The notes beneath the pieces are model-generated. The model did no database searches, was not told the DNA's origin, and saw nothing but the letters and a program-made list of their open reading frames with translations. A DNA stretch of 64,000 nucleotides from DATEGZ01 sp035279905 (GTDB lineage: Bacteria; Acidobacteriota; Vicinamibacteria; Vicinamibacterales; SCN-69-37). Shown here piece after piece: positions 9,822 to 18,204 of the stretch; position 1 is the stretch's first letter; every line of letters begins with the position of its first letter. The stretch covers positions 37,495-101,494 of the forward strand of contig DATEGZ010000149.1 in NCBI GenBank assembly GCA_035279905.1, given 5' to 3'. A program made the translations under genes and the position numbers.

Positions 9822-12278
9822 TTATGCCGGGGAAATTCCATCCACCAACGGTGTCGGCATGTTGCCGCGCCCGCGACGAGCGCCGCCGCCGCCGCGTGAC
9901 GCGCCGCCGCTCGGCCGGTAGCTGCCGGATCGCGAGGTCGAGCCGCTTCTCACGCTGCCCAGGTCCTGCGTTCGCTGCGTGCCGGTGCTTCGCGCGGACG
10001 AGTCTCGATTGAGCTGGCCCATCGTCGCCGAATCGCCGGTGACACCCGGTCGGCTCGACGATCCTGTCGTTCCTGCGCGGTTGGTGCCCGCCGTCCCCGT
10101 CTGGCCCGCGCGATTCGTGCCGGCCGCATCGCGATTCTGAGGATTTGGCGTGTCGACGTTGTTCCAGCCGCCGTTGTCATATTTCTGCCAGCCGCCGCCT
10201 TCATTGCGGTACACGTTGCCGTCGCGGCCCGCATAGACATCGCCGCTGCCGGTCCTGGCCACCCCGCCGCCGCCCGGTCCGGGCGTGTTGCGAGTCACCG
10301 AGCTGCCGCCGCCGCTGCCTTGCGTCACGCGCGTGGTGTTGCCGGTGCGGTTGTTCGTGTAGCGCGACGTGTTGGCCCAGTCATCGCCGCGCTGAACAGA
10401 CGTCGATCCCCAGCTGCCGTAGACGTTCGAACCCTGGCGCGTGTTTGCGTAGGTGCCCGTGCGCGGGTTGTAGGCTTCGGCGTACCCGCGCGCCCCTCCG
10501 GGACCGTAGGCGGCCGCGCCGCGCGAGTAGGCGCCGGTGGCCGGGTTGTAACGTGCGCCGTAACCCGCGCCGCCGTACGGCCCGTAGGCCGCGTAGCCGC
10601 GTCCGTAGGCTCCGGTCCAGGGGTTGTAGTACGCGCCGTAGCCGTACGTCGGATAGTACGGACGGTAGTACCCGCCGTAGTAGTAGGGCGGGTAATAGTA
10701 CCCGCTGCCCCACACGGCACATCCCCACGCGACCATGACGCCGGTGTACATCGCCGCCGCCGCGAACGTGACCCACTCATCGTCGTCGTCTTCGACCGTG
10801 ACGTAGGTCACGTTGCTGGCCGACGAGCTGACGGGGATCTCGTAGATCTCCTTGGGAACTTTGCTGGTCACTTCCCACGGCCCTTCCGGTCCCTTACCCA
10901 TGAACCAGACGCCCTGGAAGCACATGTAGTAGAGATCGCCGACCTTGATGATGTCCTTGTCGGTGTTCACTGCGTGCGAGACCGTCGTCTTCTCGATCGG
11001 CTCGAATTTTGGCTCGCCGCTGTACTTCACCTCCGGCGCCTGGAGGGTCTTCTTGTTGACCCGCGCGGTTTGCGGGATGCTGGCGAGCAGCACACCCTCA
11101 GCGGCCTGCGGCGATCCCGGCACAGACGCCAGGACGCGCGACCGATCGTGCTCGAGCGGAATCTTCTTGAAGTCCTCGGGCAGCGTCAGCGACGCGAACG
11201 TCCACGGACCGGTGAAGTCCGGCGCCGAGAACCAGCGCCCCGCGACGAGGTAGTAGATCAGGCCGGTCTTGCCGACGCGAAACACATCGCTTTCGGTGTT
11301 GCTGACCCACATGAGCGACGTGCCCTGGACGGTTTCATACGCCGGCTCCCCCTTGAGCAGAATCAGTTCGGCGGGCGTCGTATTGACGAACACGGTCGGG
11401 GCGTTCGACGTGGAGAACTTCTTGCCCGGGACGGCCTCTTTGACGTCCTTCCAGTTGTCGTCGGCGGGCAGCTTCTTGAAGCTGTCGGGCAGGTTGTCCA
11501 CCGGCACCCAGCCGCCCATGAGATCTGTCGTCTTCATCCACGACTTGTCGCTGCGCAAGTAGTAGGTATTCGTCGGCGTGTGCTGGAAGACATCCCAGTT
11601 CGTGTTGATCGCAAATTTCAGGTCCAGACCCTTCACGTCGCTCCAGATCGGATCGCCATCGAAGTTGACGAGCGCGGCCGGCCGCTTGCTGAAGAAGATC
11701 CGCGGCGGGTCGGCTTTGATGCCTTCCATGTTCCGCGGAATGACCTTGCTCGTGTCGATGCTGGCGAGCACGCGGTCGAGCGCGATCACCCGATCCTCGA
11801 CGGGGAAGCCGTCGGTGATTTCCTTGGCGATGTCCGCCGTTTGTTCTTTTTTCAGCGTCGAGAAGTTGGCCTCGAGGATCTTGAAGTCCGAGAAGCTCAC
11901 GAGCCGCTCGGCCGTCGAGACCTTGGTGTTGGCCTCGACCTTCACCGTGCCGAGGTCGGGCTTGGTCGTCGACGCGCCCTGCGCCGAATACGCCACGGCG
12001 GCGTAAGCGGTCATCTTCTTCTGATCGTCCCAGGACGCGATCTGCGGCTGATAGACGACGAACGGCACGCCGTTCTTCGTCACGTACTGTCGGGGCCAGC
12101 CGCCGTCAGGCGGCGGTGGCTGAGCCGGCTTGGCGGCCGGCTTTTGCGCCGCGGCGGGCGCAGCCGTTTGCGCGGCCTGCGCGCGGATCACGGGCAGCCA
12201 GGAGCTCGCGACCAGATTCGCGCTCGTGATGAGCGCGACCAGGCCGCGGGTGCCACGAAGTCGATCAGTCATGGTCAT
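9822..12278 (-). CDS. Large exported protein with Tyr/Gly-rich repeats
   Basis: This 818-aa protein resembles acidobacterial proteins annotated as carbohydrate-binding family V/XII; I know no tested function. An N-terminal signal-like segment (LVALITSANLVASSWLPVI) leads into a Pro/Ala/Lys linker. Residues about 60-490 contain repeated Trp- and Tyr-containing units such as YYLRSDKSWMKTTDLMGGW, YYLVAGRWFSAPDFTGPW and YYMCFQGVWFMGKGPEGPW, which look like three related strand modules. After DDDDEW comes one hydrophobic stretch, then a Tyr/Pro/Gly-rich run, repeats of YNPxTGxY type, and a Ser/Gly/Arg-rich tail. Its start overlaps the preceding gene by 14 bp. Confidence 0.75.
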   Translation of the reverse strand: MTMTDRLRGTRGLVALITSANLVASSWLPVIRAQAAQTAAPAAAQKPAAKPAQPPPPDGGWPRQYVTKNGVPFVVYQPQIASWDDQKKMTAYAAVAYSAQGASTTKPDLGTVKVEANTKVSTAERLVSFSDFKILEANFSTLKKEQTADIAKEITDGFPVEDRVIALDRVLASIDTSKVIPRNMEGIKADPPRIFFSKRPAALVNFDGDPIWSDVKGLDLKFAINTNWDVFQHTPTNTYYLRSDKSWMKTTDLMGGWVPVDNLPDSFKKLPADDNWKDVKEAVPGKKFSTSNAPTVFVNTTPAELILLKGEPAYETVQGTSLMWVSNTESDVFRVGKTGLIYYLVAGRWFSAPDFTGPWTFASLTLPEDFKKIPLEHDRSRVLASVPGSPQAAEGVLLASIPQTARVNKKTLQAPEVKYSGEPKFEPIEKTTVSHAVNTDKDIIKVGDLYYMCFQGVWFMGKGPEGPWEVTSKVPKEIYEIPVSSSASNVTYVTVEDDDDEWVTFAAAAMYTGVMVAWGCAVWGSGYYYPPYYYGGYYRPYYPTYGYGAYYNPWTGAYGRGYAAYGPYGGAGYGARYNPATGAYSRGAAAYGPGGARGYAEAYNPRTGTYANTRQGSNVYGSWGSTSVQRGDDWANTSRYTNNRTGNTTRVTQGSGGGSSVTRNTPGPGGGGVARTGSGDVYAGRDGNVYRNEGGGWQKYDNGGWNNVDTPNPQNRDAAGTNRAGQTGTAGTNRAGTTGSSSRPGVTGDSATMGQLNRDSSARSTGTQRTQDLGSVRSGSTSRSGSYRPSGGASRGGGGARRGRGNMPTPLVDGISPA

Positions 12279-12597
12279 GGGATTCCCTCTCGAGCAGTTC
12301 CTCTGCGTAGTCCAGACCGCGAACCGAGTTGGTCAAGCGAAACTGCACGAGCGGCCGATCGGTGGCGCGCTCGATGAGCTCAGCCAGCTTCGCGAAGCGA
12401 GGGCTCTTGACCTGGCGCTGCAAGTCTTCTTCAGTTTGCCACTCTTCACGGTATCTGACTTTCGCAAGATCGCCTAGTTCGGCGGACAGCGAGCAGTTTA
12501 CATACCCGCGCTCGCTGCGCGCCGCGATCATCAACACGTGAAGCGCCTCGGTGATCGGCCGGGCTTCGCCCGGCGGCACGCTCCAGTTGAGCGTCAT
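12265..12597 (-). CDS. Antibiotic biosynthesis monooxygenase (ABM) domain protein
   Basis: This is a small cytoplasmic protein of 110 aa. The sequence around EALHVLMIAARSERGYVNCS, with VRYREEWQTEEDLQRQV and SPRFAKLAELIE, matches the ferredoxin-like ABM/YgiN fold, which acts as a cofactor-free quinol or polyketide monooxygenase or as a heme/dimer domain in different members. The ATG at 12597 is chosen because it starts at the first beta-strand; an in-frame ATG at 12636 is an alternative, and codons further upstream look non-coding. The 3' end overlaps the next gene by 14 bp, which suggests coupled translation. Confidence 0.7.
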   Translation of the reverse strand: MTLNWSVPPGEARPITEALHVLMIAARSERGYVNCSLSAELGDLAKVRYREEWQTEEDLQRQVKSPRFAKLAELIERATDRPLVQFRLTNSVRGLDYAEELLERESHDHD

Positions 12598-12926
12598 GGT
12601 CACTGAACGAGGCAGTCGCAATGCGTCCGCTGGCATCGGCACGCTACTGGGTGAACGGCAGAGCACGAGACGTGCCACCCGAAGGGCATCTCGAACGCCT
12701 GAAAACTCTAAGAAGGCGAGCGGGCCCGGACGAGTTCCCCCGAACCGGTGGGCGGCGGGCACGATATGTCGGGGGTTTTGACACGTCTCGTGGCCTGGGA
12801 CGGACGGAGATCTCCTGCAACTCCTCATGCCGCAAGGAGATGACCGATTGCGACGGGCTGACGGTGCTTGGCACGGGCAGTGCTCTGGCAAGGGTGCCGT
12901 TTGTGTGTCTGAAGGGAGATCGGTGA
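12598..12926. other. Divergent intergenic region without a convincing gene
   Basis: This 329-bp gap separates the minus-strand ABM gene from the plus-strand porin run, so both promoters should lie here. A consensus-like TTGACA is at 12778-12783 on the plus strand, but no TATAAT-like box stands 16-18 bp after it. I see no gene, strong hairpin or repeat. Confidence 0.5.
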
Positions 12927-14486
12927 GTGAAGCGAGTTCGAGCTGATCGAACCGTCTGGTTCCTGCTGACGCTGTTCTTGATCTTTGGGACAAGATCCGG
13001 AGCATTCGAGCAGACGGCCGACGTGCAGACACCACCGTCGCCCACGCCGCAACAAGTGGCGGCCGCGGCGCAGCAAAACGTGGTGACGTGCGCATCGCAG
13101 CCAGGTCAGCGCATTGAATGCGCCGCCAACACCGCGGCCGGCGTGGCGCTGCTGCGATCGACGGGCAGCGCCGCGTGCCTGCTCGGCAAGACGTGGGGCT
13201 ACGACGACAAGGTCATCTGGGTCTCGGATGGATGTGGGGGGCAGTTCTACGCCGGACAGTTGGCCCAGGCACAGACACCCGTCAAGGCCAAGCCGCTCGA
13301 ACACATTCCGAACGCCGGGTTTCTGCTGTATGACGGAGACCAGGGCCAGATCTACTTCCGGCTGTTCACTTACGCGCGGTACCTGAACCAGCGCAATCTG
13401 AACCCGACGTACGTCGACGCCTTCGGCAACACGAAGACCCTGCAGCTGCGGCAGGACGTGCAGCTGCAGAAATTCTTCGCGCCGTTTTCGGGCTGGTTCC
13501 TCACGCCGAAGTTTCGTTACTACCTGTACGTCTGGTCGTCGAATCCGTCGCAGGGCGATCCGGCGCAGGTCGTCGGGGCCGGCAACATCAGCTACAACTT
13601 CAATCGCTACATCAACGCCGGGTTCGGCATTACCTCATTGCCGACCGTACGCAGCACCGAGGGGCAGTTTCCGTACTGGCTTGGCGTCGATGATCGGTTG
13701 ATCGCCGATGAGTTCTTCCGCGGCTCCTACACGAGCGGCGCCTGGGTCAAAGGCGAGATCGCGACCAAGTTCAAGTACCAGGCGATGATCGCCAACAACC
13801 TGAGCACGCTCGGCGTGAGCGCGGCCCAGATCGACAACAAGTTCAACACGCAGTCCTACATGCTCCAGTGGCTGCCGACGACGGGCGAGTTCGGCTTGTA
13901 CGGAACCTTCGGCGACTACGACAACCACGAGAAGGTGGCGACGCGCCTGGCGGCGCACTACAGCTTCAGCCGCGAGGAAAAGCAGTCCCAGCCGGGGACG
14001 AACGCGATCGAGAACAGCCAGATCCGGTTGACCGACGGCAGCATCATCTTCACGCCCGATCTCTTCGCGCCCGGGATCACCGTCGACAGTGTCCGCTATC
14101 AGATGGTGAGCATCGACGCCGGCTACAAGCACAAAGGCCGATCGCTCGAGGCGGAATTCTACTGGCGGCATCTCAGCGACTTCACCGGCACGAATATCGG
14201 CAGCCTCGCCGAGATCAACGACAAGGGTTATCAGGTCCAGGCGTCGGCGATGCCCGTTCAGAAGGTCCTTCAGCTGTACCTGAGCTGGTCGCAGATCTTC
14301 GGAAACTACGGCAACCCGTGGGAAATGCGCGCGGGTGAGAACTGGTACTTCATGAAGGATCGCGGGCTGCGCCTCAACGGCGAGTTCATCCATGTGAAGG
14401 GCAGCCCGGTCGGGTACACGGCCTATCCCCTGCCGGTGGGCGCGACCGGCAACGTGTTTCACATCAACCTCGAGATGAATTTTTGA
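12927..14486 (+). CDS. Outer-membrane porin-like barrel with N-terminal DUF3011-like domain
   Basis: The 519-aa product has a signal peptide (VWFLLTLFLIFGTRSGAF), then a Cys-containing module at residues about 50-110 (VVTCASQPGQRIECAAN ... GYDDKVIWVSDGCGGQF) resembling DUF3011, a short domain found in exported proteins. From about residue 130 the sequence becomes barrel-like, with paired strands such as FLTPKFRYYLYVWSS, INAGFGITSLP and LNGEFIHVKG, and a terminal INLEMNF. This resembles phosphate-selective or OprO/P-type porins. The GTG at 12927 is the best start. It is the first gene of a tight four-gene run (stop overlapping or abutting the next start), which suggests uptake of a shared substrate. 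Confidence 0.75.
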   Translation: MKRVRADRTVWFLLTLFLIFGTRSGAFEQTADVQTPPSPTPQQVAAAAQQNVVTCASQPGQRIECAANTAAGVALLRSTGSAACLLGKTWGYDDKVIWVSDGCGGQFYAGQLAQAQTPVKAKPLEHIPNAGFLLYDGDQGQIYFRLFTYARYLNQRNLNPTYVDAFGNTKTLQLRQDVQLQKFFAPFSGWFLTPKFRYYLYVWSSNPSQGDPAQVVGAGNISYNFNRYINAGFGITSLPTVRSTEGQFPYWLGVDDRLIADEFFRGSYTSGAWVKGEIATKFKYQAMIANNLSTLGVSAAQIDNKFNTQSYMLQWLPTTGEFGLYGTFGDYDNHEKVATRLAAHYSFSREEKQSQPGTNAIENSQIRLTDGSIIFTPDLFAPGITVDSVRYQMVSIDAGYKHKGRSLEAEFYWRHLSDFTGTNIGSLAEINDKGYQVQASAMPVQKVLQLYLSWSQIFGNYGNPWEMRAGENWYFMKDRGLRLNGEFIHVKGSPVGYTAYPLPVGATGNVFHINLEMNF

Positions 14487-14497
14487 GGACGACGGCC

Positions 14498-15616
14498 ATG
14501 AGGCAATGGGGCGATGCGGCAGTGAGGCACTGGGGACCGGCGGCGGTGGCGCTGTCGCTGGTGGTCCTCTGCGCGTCCGGGCCTGCGGCGCAGGCCGACG
14601 ATCCCAAGTCGTTCAACGACTCGCACTTCCATCTGACGAACTACGTGCAGCAGGGGATCGACGTCCATGACTTTCTCAAGATCATGGGCACGCGCGTCCG
14701 CCGGTCCACGCTCTTCGGCATCCCGCTGCAGCAACAGTGGTCGTACGGCAACTCGGGCGACTTCGCGCCGACCTACTATCTGCAGAGCGACGCGCCGCTC
14801 TACTACTACTCGTTCACAGACGCGTGGATTGCGAGCCAGTACAAGTCCTTGACGAAGGACGAGCAGGCGCGCTTCGATCCGATGATCACGGGTTTCAATC
14901 CCGCCGACATGTACGCGGTCGATCACATCAAGCGCGTGCTGCAGGTGTTTCCGGGCGTCTTCAGCGGGATCGGCGAGTTCAGCATCCACAAGGAGTTCGT
15001 CTCGTCGAAGGTCTCGGGCGAGACCGCCAGTCTCACGAATCCTGCGCTCGATCGGATTCTCGATTTCGCGGCAGAATCCGGACTGGTGGTGATCCTTCAC
15101 AGCGACCTCGACATGCCGTTCGCCAAGACGAACGCCGAGCCGGTCTACCTCACGCAGATGAAAGCGCTGTTCAAGCGTCATCCGAAGACGGCGATCATCT
15201 GGGCTCATATCGGCCTCGGCCGCGTCGTGCATCCGGTTCAGGTGTCCGCCGAGGCCGCCGAGCGCGATCCCGGACACATCGGGATCGTTGAATCGATCGT
15301 GAACGATCCGGCGTTCAGTCACGTCAGCTTCGACATCTCCTGGGACGAGGTGGCGAAGTACGCCATCGCGTCGCCGCAGACAATCGAGGCGACCGCAGCG
15401 ATGCTCAATCGTCATCCGGATCGTTTCCTCTTCGGGACCGACACCGTCGCGCCCGCCGGTCCCGCGCCGTACTTCGCCGTGTTCGACATGTGGGCGCCCG
15501 TGTTTCAGAAGCTGACGCCCGAGGCGAGCCTCAAGGTTCGCAAGGGCAACTACGAACGTTTGTTTGACGAGGGGCGCAGACGCGTCCGCGAATGGGAACG
15601 CACGCACGTGAAGTGA
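14498..15616 (+). CDS. Exported amidohydrolase-family TIM-barrel protein
   Basis: The product, 372 aa from the ATG at 14498, has a signal-like segment (VALSLVVLCASGPAAQA). The mature part opens with the metal motif NDSHFHLTNYV (HxH) typical of amidohydrolase family 2. Further candidate ligands are the His in VVILHSDLD, the His in IIWAHIGLGR, and the Asp in LFGTDTVAP at the end of the barrel. The family hydrolyses or decarboxylates cyclic and acyclic substrates; the substrate here cannot be told. A TTG at 14483, overlapping the porin stop, could be the start instead. It lies between two porin genes and upstream of an exported glutaminase. Confidence 0.75.
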   Translation: MRQWGDAAVRHWGPAAVALSLVVLCASGPAAQADDPKSFNDSHFHLTNYVQQGIDVHDFLKIMGTRVRRSTLFGIPLQQQWSYGNSGDFAPTYYLQSDAPLYYYSFTDAWIASQYKSLTKDEQARFDPMITGFNPADMYAVDHIKRVLQVFPGVFSGIGEFSIHKEFVSSKVSGETASLTNPALDRILDFAAESGLVVILHSDLDMPFAKTNAEPVYLTQMKALFKRHPKTAIIWAHIGLGRVVHPVQVSAEAAERDPGHIGIVESIVNDPAFSHVSFDISWDEVAKYAIASPQTIEATAAMLNRHPDRFLFGTDTVAPAGPAPYFAVFDMWAPVFQKLTPEASLKVRKGNYERLFDEGRRRVREWERTHVK

Positions 15617-15643
15617 ACGAAGTCTTTCAAGGAGCCAGGAAAC

Positions 15644-17074
15644 ATGCACGTGACACGAACGTTGCAAGGTTCGATCATCCGTCTGGCCAGCCTCTCGCTC
15701 CTCATGCTGGTTGGAGTGTCGACCACCGCGTGGGCGCAGGCTGCCGTACAGCCATCGACCGCGCCATCGGTCCGGCTGACGCTGTCTCCGGCGTCGCTCC
15801 CCAACGCCGACAAGTCGGCACCGACGTCCGCACCGGCACCCGCGCCGGCGGCGACTCCTGCGCCTACGCCGGACCCGCCGTCCGGTGTGGCATTGCCCAC
15901 GACCCGCGCGGGGTGGGAAGGCTTCGGCATCGCGCAACCCGCAGCCGACAAGGGGACGCTCGAGGTCTACGGCTTCGGCATGGCCGACGCCATCGCGGAC
16001 TTCAATCAAAACAATCCGGACTGGTACGACATCGTCCGGCCCACGAAGCTGCCATCGTTCGCCAAGCAGTACGGCGAGGACGGCCACTTCTACCTGAGTC
16101 CGCGGCAGAGCCGCTTCGGCGTCAAGGGTGAGCTGCCGACCACGGACGGCAACGTCAAGGGTCAGTTCGAGTTCGACATGTTCGGCGTCGGCCCGGATGC
16201 CGGCATCACGACGATTCGCCTCCGTCACGCCTGGGGACAGTGGAAGCAAATCGGCGGCGGACAGACCAACAGCCAGTTCATGGACGTCGACGTGTTTCCG
16301 AACGTCGTCGAGTACTGGGGACCGCCCGGGATGCTCTTCGTGCGCAACCCGCAGGTGTTCTATGAGTTCAGGAACGACGACAAGTGGCAGGCGACGGCGG
16401 CCATTGAGGCGCCCGGGGCCAGCGGCGACGCCGGCCTGGTCGCCGATCGTATCGAGCTCCAGGGCATCCGGGCCCGGTTCCCGCTGCCTGACTTCACCGG
16501 TCACGTTCGCATGAAGGGCAAGAAGGGCTACATCCAGGTTGGCGGCGCCCTCCGCAAGATCAACTACGACGACACGGTGCAGGATCAGTTCGACCTGAGC
16601 GGCAGCGTGACCGGGTGGGGCTTCAGCTTCAGCTCGAACGTGAATGCCACGCCGAAGGACGTTCTGCGTCTGCAGTACATCTACGGTCACGGCATCCAGA
16701 ACTTCTTCAACGACTCGCCTGTCGACGTAGCGGCCAAGAGCAATCCTGGCAATGCCGTGACCCCGGTCGTCGGCGAAGCGCTGCCGGTGCAGGGCCTCGT
16801 GCTCTTCATCGACCACCAGTGGAACGACAAGTACTCGACGTCGGCCGGTTATTCACGCGTCGACGTCGACAACACCGACCTGCAGCTGCCGAGCGCGTAC
16901 AAGTCCGGTCAGTACGTCATCGCCAACCTGCTCTGCACGCCGGTCAAGAACGTGCTGATGGGCGTCGAGTTCCAGTGGGGGCACCGCGAGAACCACTCGG
17001 ACGGCTTCAAGGTCGACGACGTTCGAATTCAGGCGTCGTTCAAGTACAGCTTCGGCATGAAGATCGGAGGCTAG
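15644..17074 (+). CDS. DcaP-like trimeric outer-membrane porin
   Basis: The 476-aa protein has a signal peptide (LASLSLLMLVGVSTTAWAQA), a Pro/Ala linker (residues about 45-80), then a barrel starting LEVYGFGMADAIADFNQ and continuing with DWYDIVRPTKLPSF. This matches the start of DcaP-type porins, which admit dicarboxylates and other small anions in Acinetobacter. Later segments such as GQFEFDMFGVG, RHAWGQW and the final VRIQASFKYSFGMKIGG are barrel strands. AGGAG stands 8 nt before the ATG. It follows the amidohydrolase by 27 bp and precedes glutaminase by 4 bp. Confidence 0.8.
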   Translation: MHVTRTLQGSIIRLASLSLLMLVGVSTTAWAQAAVQPSTAPSVRLTLSPASLPNADKSAPTSAPAPAPAATPAPTPDPPSGVALPTTRAGWEGFGIAQPAADKGTLEVYGFGMADAIADFNQNNPDWYDIVRPTKLPSFAKQYGEDGHFYLSPRQSRFGVKGELPTTDGNVKGQFEFDMFGVGPDAGITTIRLRHAWGQWKQIGGGQTNSQFMDVDVFPNVVEYWGPPGMLFVRNPQVFYEFRNDDKWQATAAIEAPGASGDAGLVADRIELQGIRARFPLPDFTGHVRMKGKKGYIQVGGALRKINYDDTVQDQFDLSGSVTGWGFSFSSNVNATPKDVLRLQYIYGHGIQNFFNDSPVDVAAKSNPGNAVTPVVGEALPVQGLVLFIDHQWNDKYSTSAGYSRVDVDNTDLQLPSAYKSGQYVIANLLCTPVKNVLMGVEFQWGHRENHSDGFKVDDVRIQASFKYSFGMKIGG

Positions 17075-17078
17075 TGAT

Positions 17079-18125
17079 ATGACGCAGCAACTACTCTCCC
17101 GGCGCCGCCGGGCATGGCTCGGCGGCGTGGCCGCGATCGTGGCGGTCGCGGTCTTCTCGCTTCAGGCGCGGCAGGCCGCGCCCGATCCGCAGGCGGCGGT
17201 GAACGCGGCGTTCGCCAAGTACAAGGACCTCAAGGAAGGGAAGAACGCCGACTACATCCCGGCGCTCGCGAAGGTCGATTCGAACCTGTTCGGCATCGCC
17301 CTCATCACCGTGGACGGCAAGGTGTATACCGCCGGCGACCTCAAGACCGAGGTCTCGATCCAGTCGATCTCCAAGGTCTTCACGATGGCGCAGGTGATCC
17401 AGGAACAGGGCCTCGATTCGGTCGCCAAGCGCATCGGCGTCGACGCGACCGGCGCGCGGTTCAACTCGATCATCGCGATCGAAGGCGCCAAGATGATGTC
17501 CGGCACGGGCGCCCCCGAGATGAACCCGCTCGTCAACCCGGGCGCGATCTCGGCCACGAGCATGGTGACCGGCGCCAACGCCGACGCGATCTGGAACAAG
17601 ATCATCGGCTTCTACAACGACGCCGCCGGGCGGCAGTTGACCGTGCTCCAGGACGTCTACAAGTCCGAGTCGGACACCAATCAGCGCAACCAGGCCATTG
17701 GCGCGCTCATGCTCGCCTATGGCTACATCAAGTCCGATTGGCAGCGGGCCGTCGATCTCTACACCCGGCAGTGCTCGGTCGGCGTCAACGCGCGTGACCT
17801 CGCCAACATGGCCGCCATGCTCGCCAACGGCGGCAAAACGCTGAGCGGCAAGCAGCTGGTCGACCCGAACAAAGTGCCGGGCATCCTCGCGGTCATGGCC
17901 ACGGCCGGGCTGTACGACGACTCCGGCAAGTGGCTCTACGCGACCGGGTTGCCCGCCAAAAGCGGCGTCGGTGGGGGTATCATCGCCGTTTCACCAGGGA
18001 AGTTCGGGATCGCCGTGATTTCACCGCCGCTCGACGACGCCGGCAACAGCGTCAAGGCGCAGAAGGCGATCACGGATATCTCGAACGCGCTCGGCGGCAA
18101 TCCGTACGCATCGAAGCCGAAGTAG
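17079..18125 (+). CDS. glsA: Glutaminase A, exported form
   Basis: The product deamidates glutamine to glutamate and ammonia. The core shows the beta-lactamase-like SxxK motif in IQSISKVFTMAQ, the NPLVNPGAISATSMV segment, KSESDTNQRNQAIGALM, and KSGVGGGIIAVSPGKFGIAV near the end, all diagnostic of the serine glutaminase family. At 348 aa it is longer than the usual ~310 because residues 1-32 form a signal segment with an SRRRRAWLGG start, possibly Tat-type. Periplasmic placement fits the two porins encoded just upstream. It is the last gene of the 12.9-18.1 kb run. Confidence 0.9.
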   Translation: MTQQLLSRRRRAWLGGVAAIVAVAVFSLQARQAAPDPQAAVNAAFAKYKDLKEGKNADYIPALAKVDSNLFGIALITVDGKVYTAGDLKTEVSIQSISKVFTMAQVIQEQGLDSVAKRIGVDATGARFNSIIAIEGAKMMSGTGAPEMNPLVNPGAISATSMVTGANADAIWNKIIGFYNDAAGRQLTVLQDVYKSESDTNQRNQAIGALMLAYGYIKSDWQRAVDLYTRQCSVGVNARDLANMAAMLANGGKTLSGKQLVDPNKVPGILAVMATAGLYDDSGKWLYATGLPAKSGVGGGIIAVSPGKFGIAVISPPLDDAGNSVKAQKAITDISNALGGNPYASKPK

Positions 18126-18143
18126 TCTCGCGACGCGTGTCGC

Positions 18144-18180
18144 AGGGCCGGGTCTCGCACCCCCACGCGGGGCCCGGCCT
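18144..18180 (+). terminator. Possible GC-rich terminator after glsA
   Basis: Left arm AGGGCCGGG (18144-18152) can pair with CCCGGCCT (18173-18180) with one bulge around a C-rich loop. Only a short TTT follows (18184-18186), so the call is weak. Confidence 0.35.
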
Positions 18181-18204
18181 CGGTTTGGGGTCAGGAGAGG
18201 GCAG

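Noticed and set aside
10320..12377. 685-codon plus-strand frame opposite the Tyr/Gly-rich protein
   Set aside because: The minus-strand gene has a signal peptide and repeats; this frame is its antisense image.
12778..12783. TTGACA as a -35 box for the porin run
   Set aside because: No -10-like hexamer is found 16-18 bp downstream, so it is not reported as a promoter.
14459..16816. 785-codon minus-strand frame across the amidohydrolase and DcaP-like genes
   Set aside because: It crosses several recognised genes, has shadow composition (Arg/Val/Glu rich) and no start or family support.
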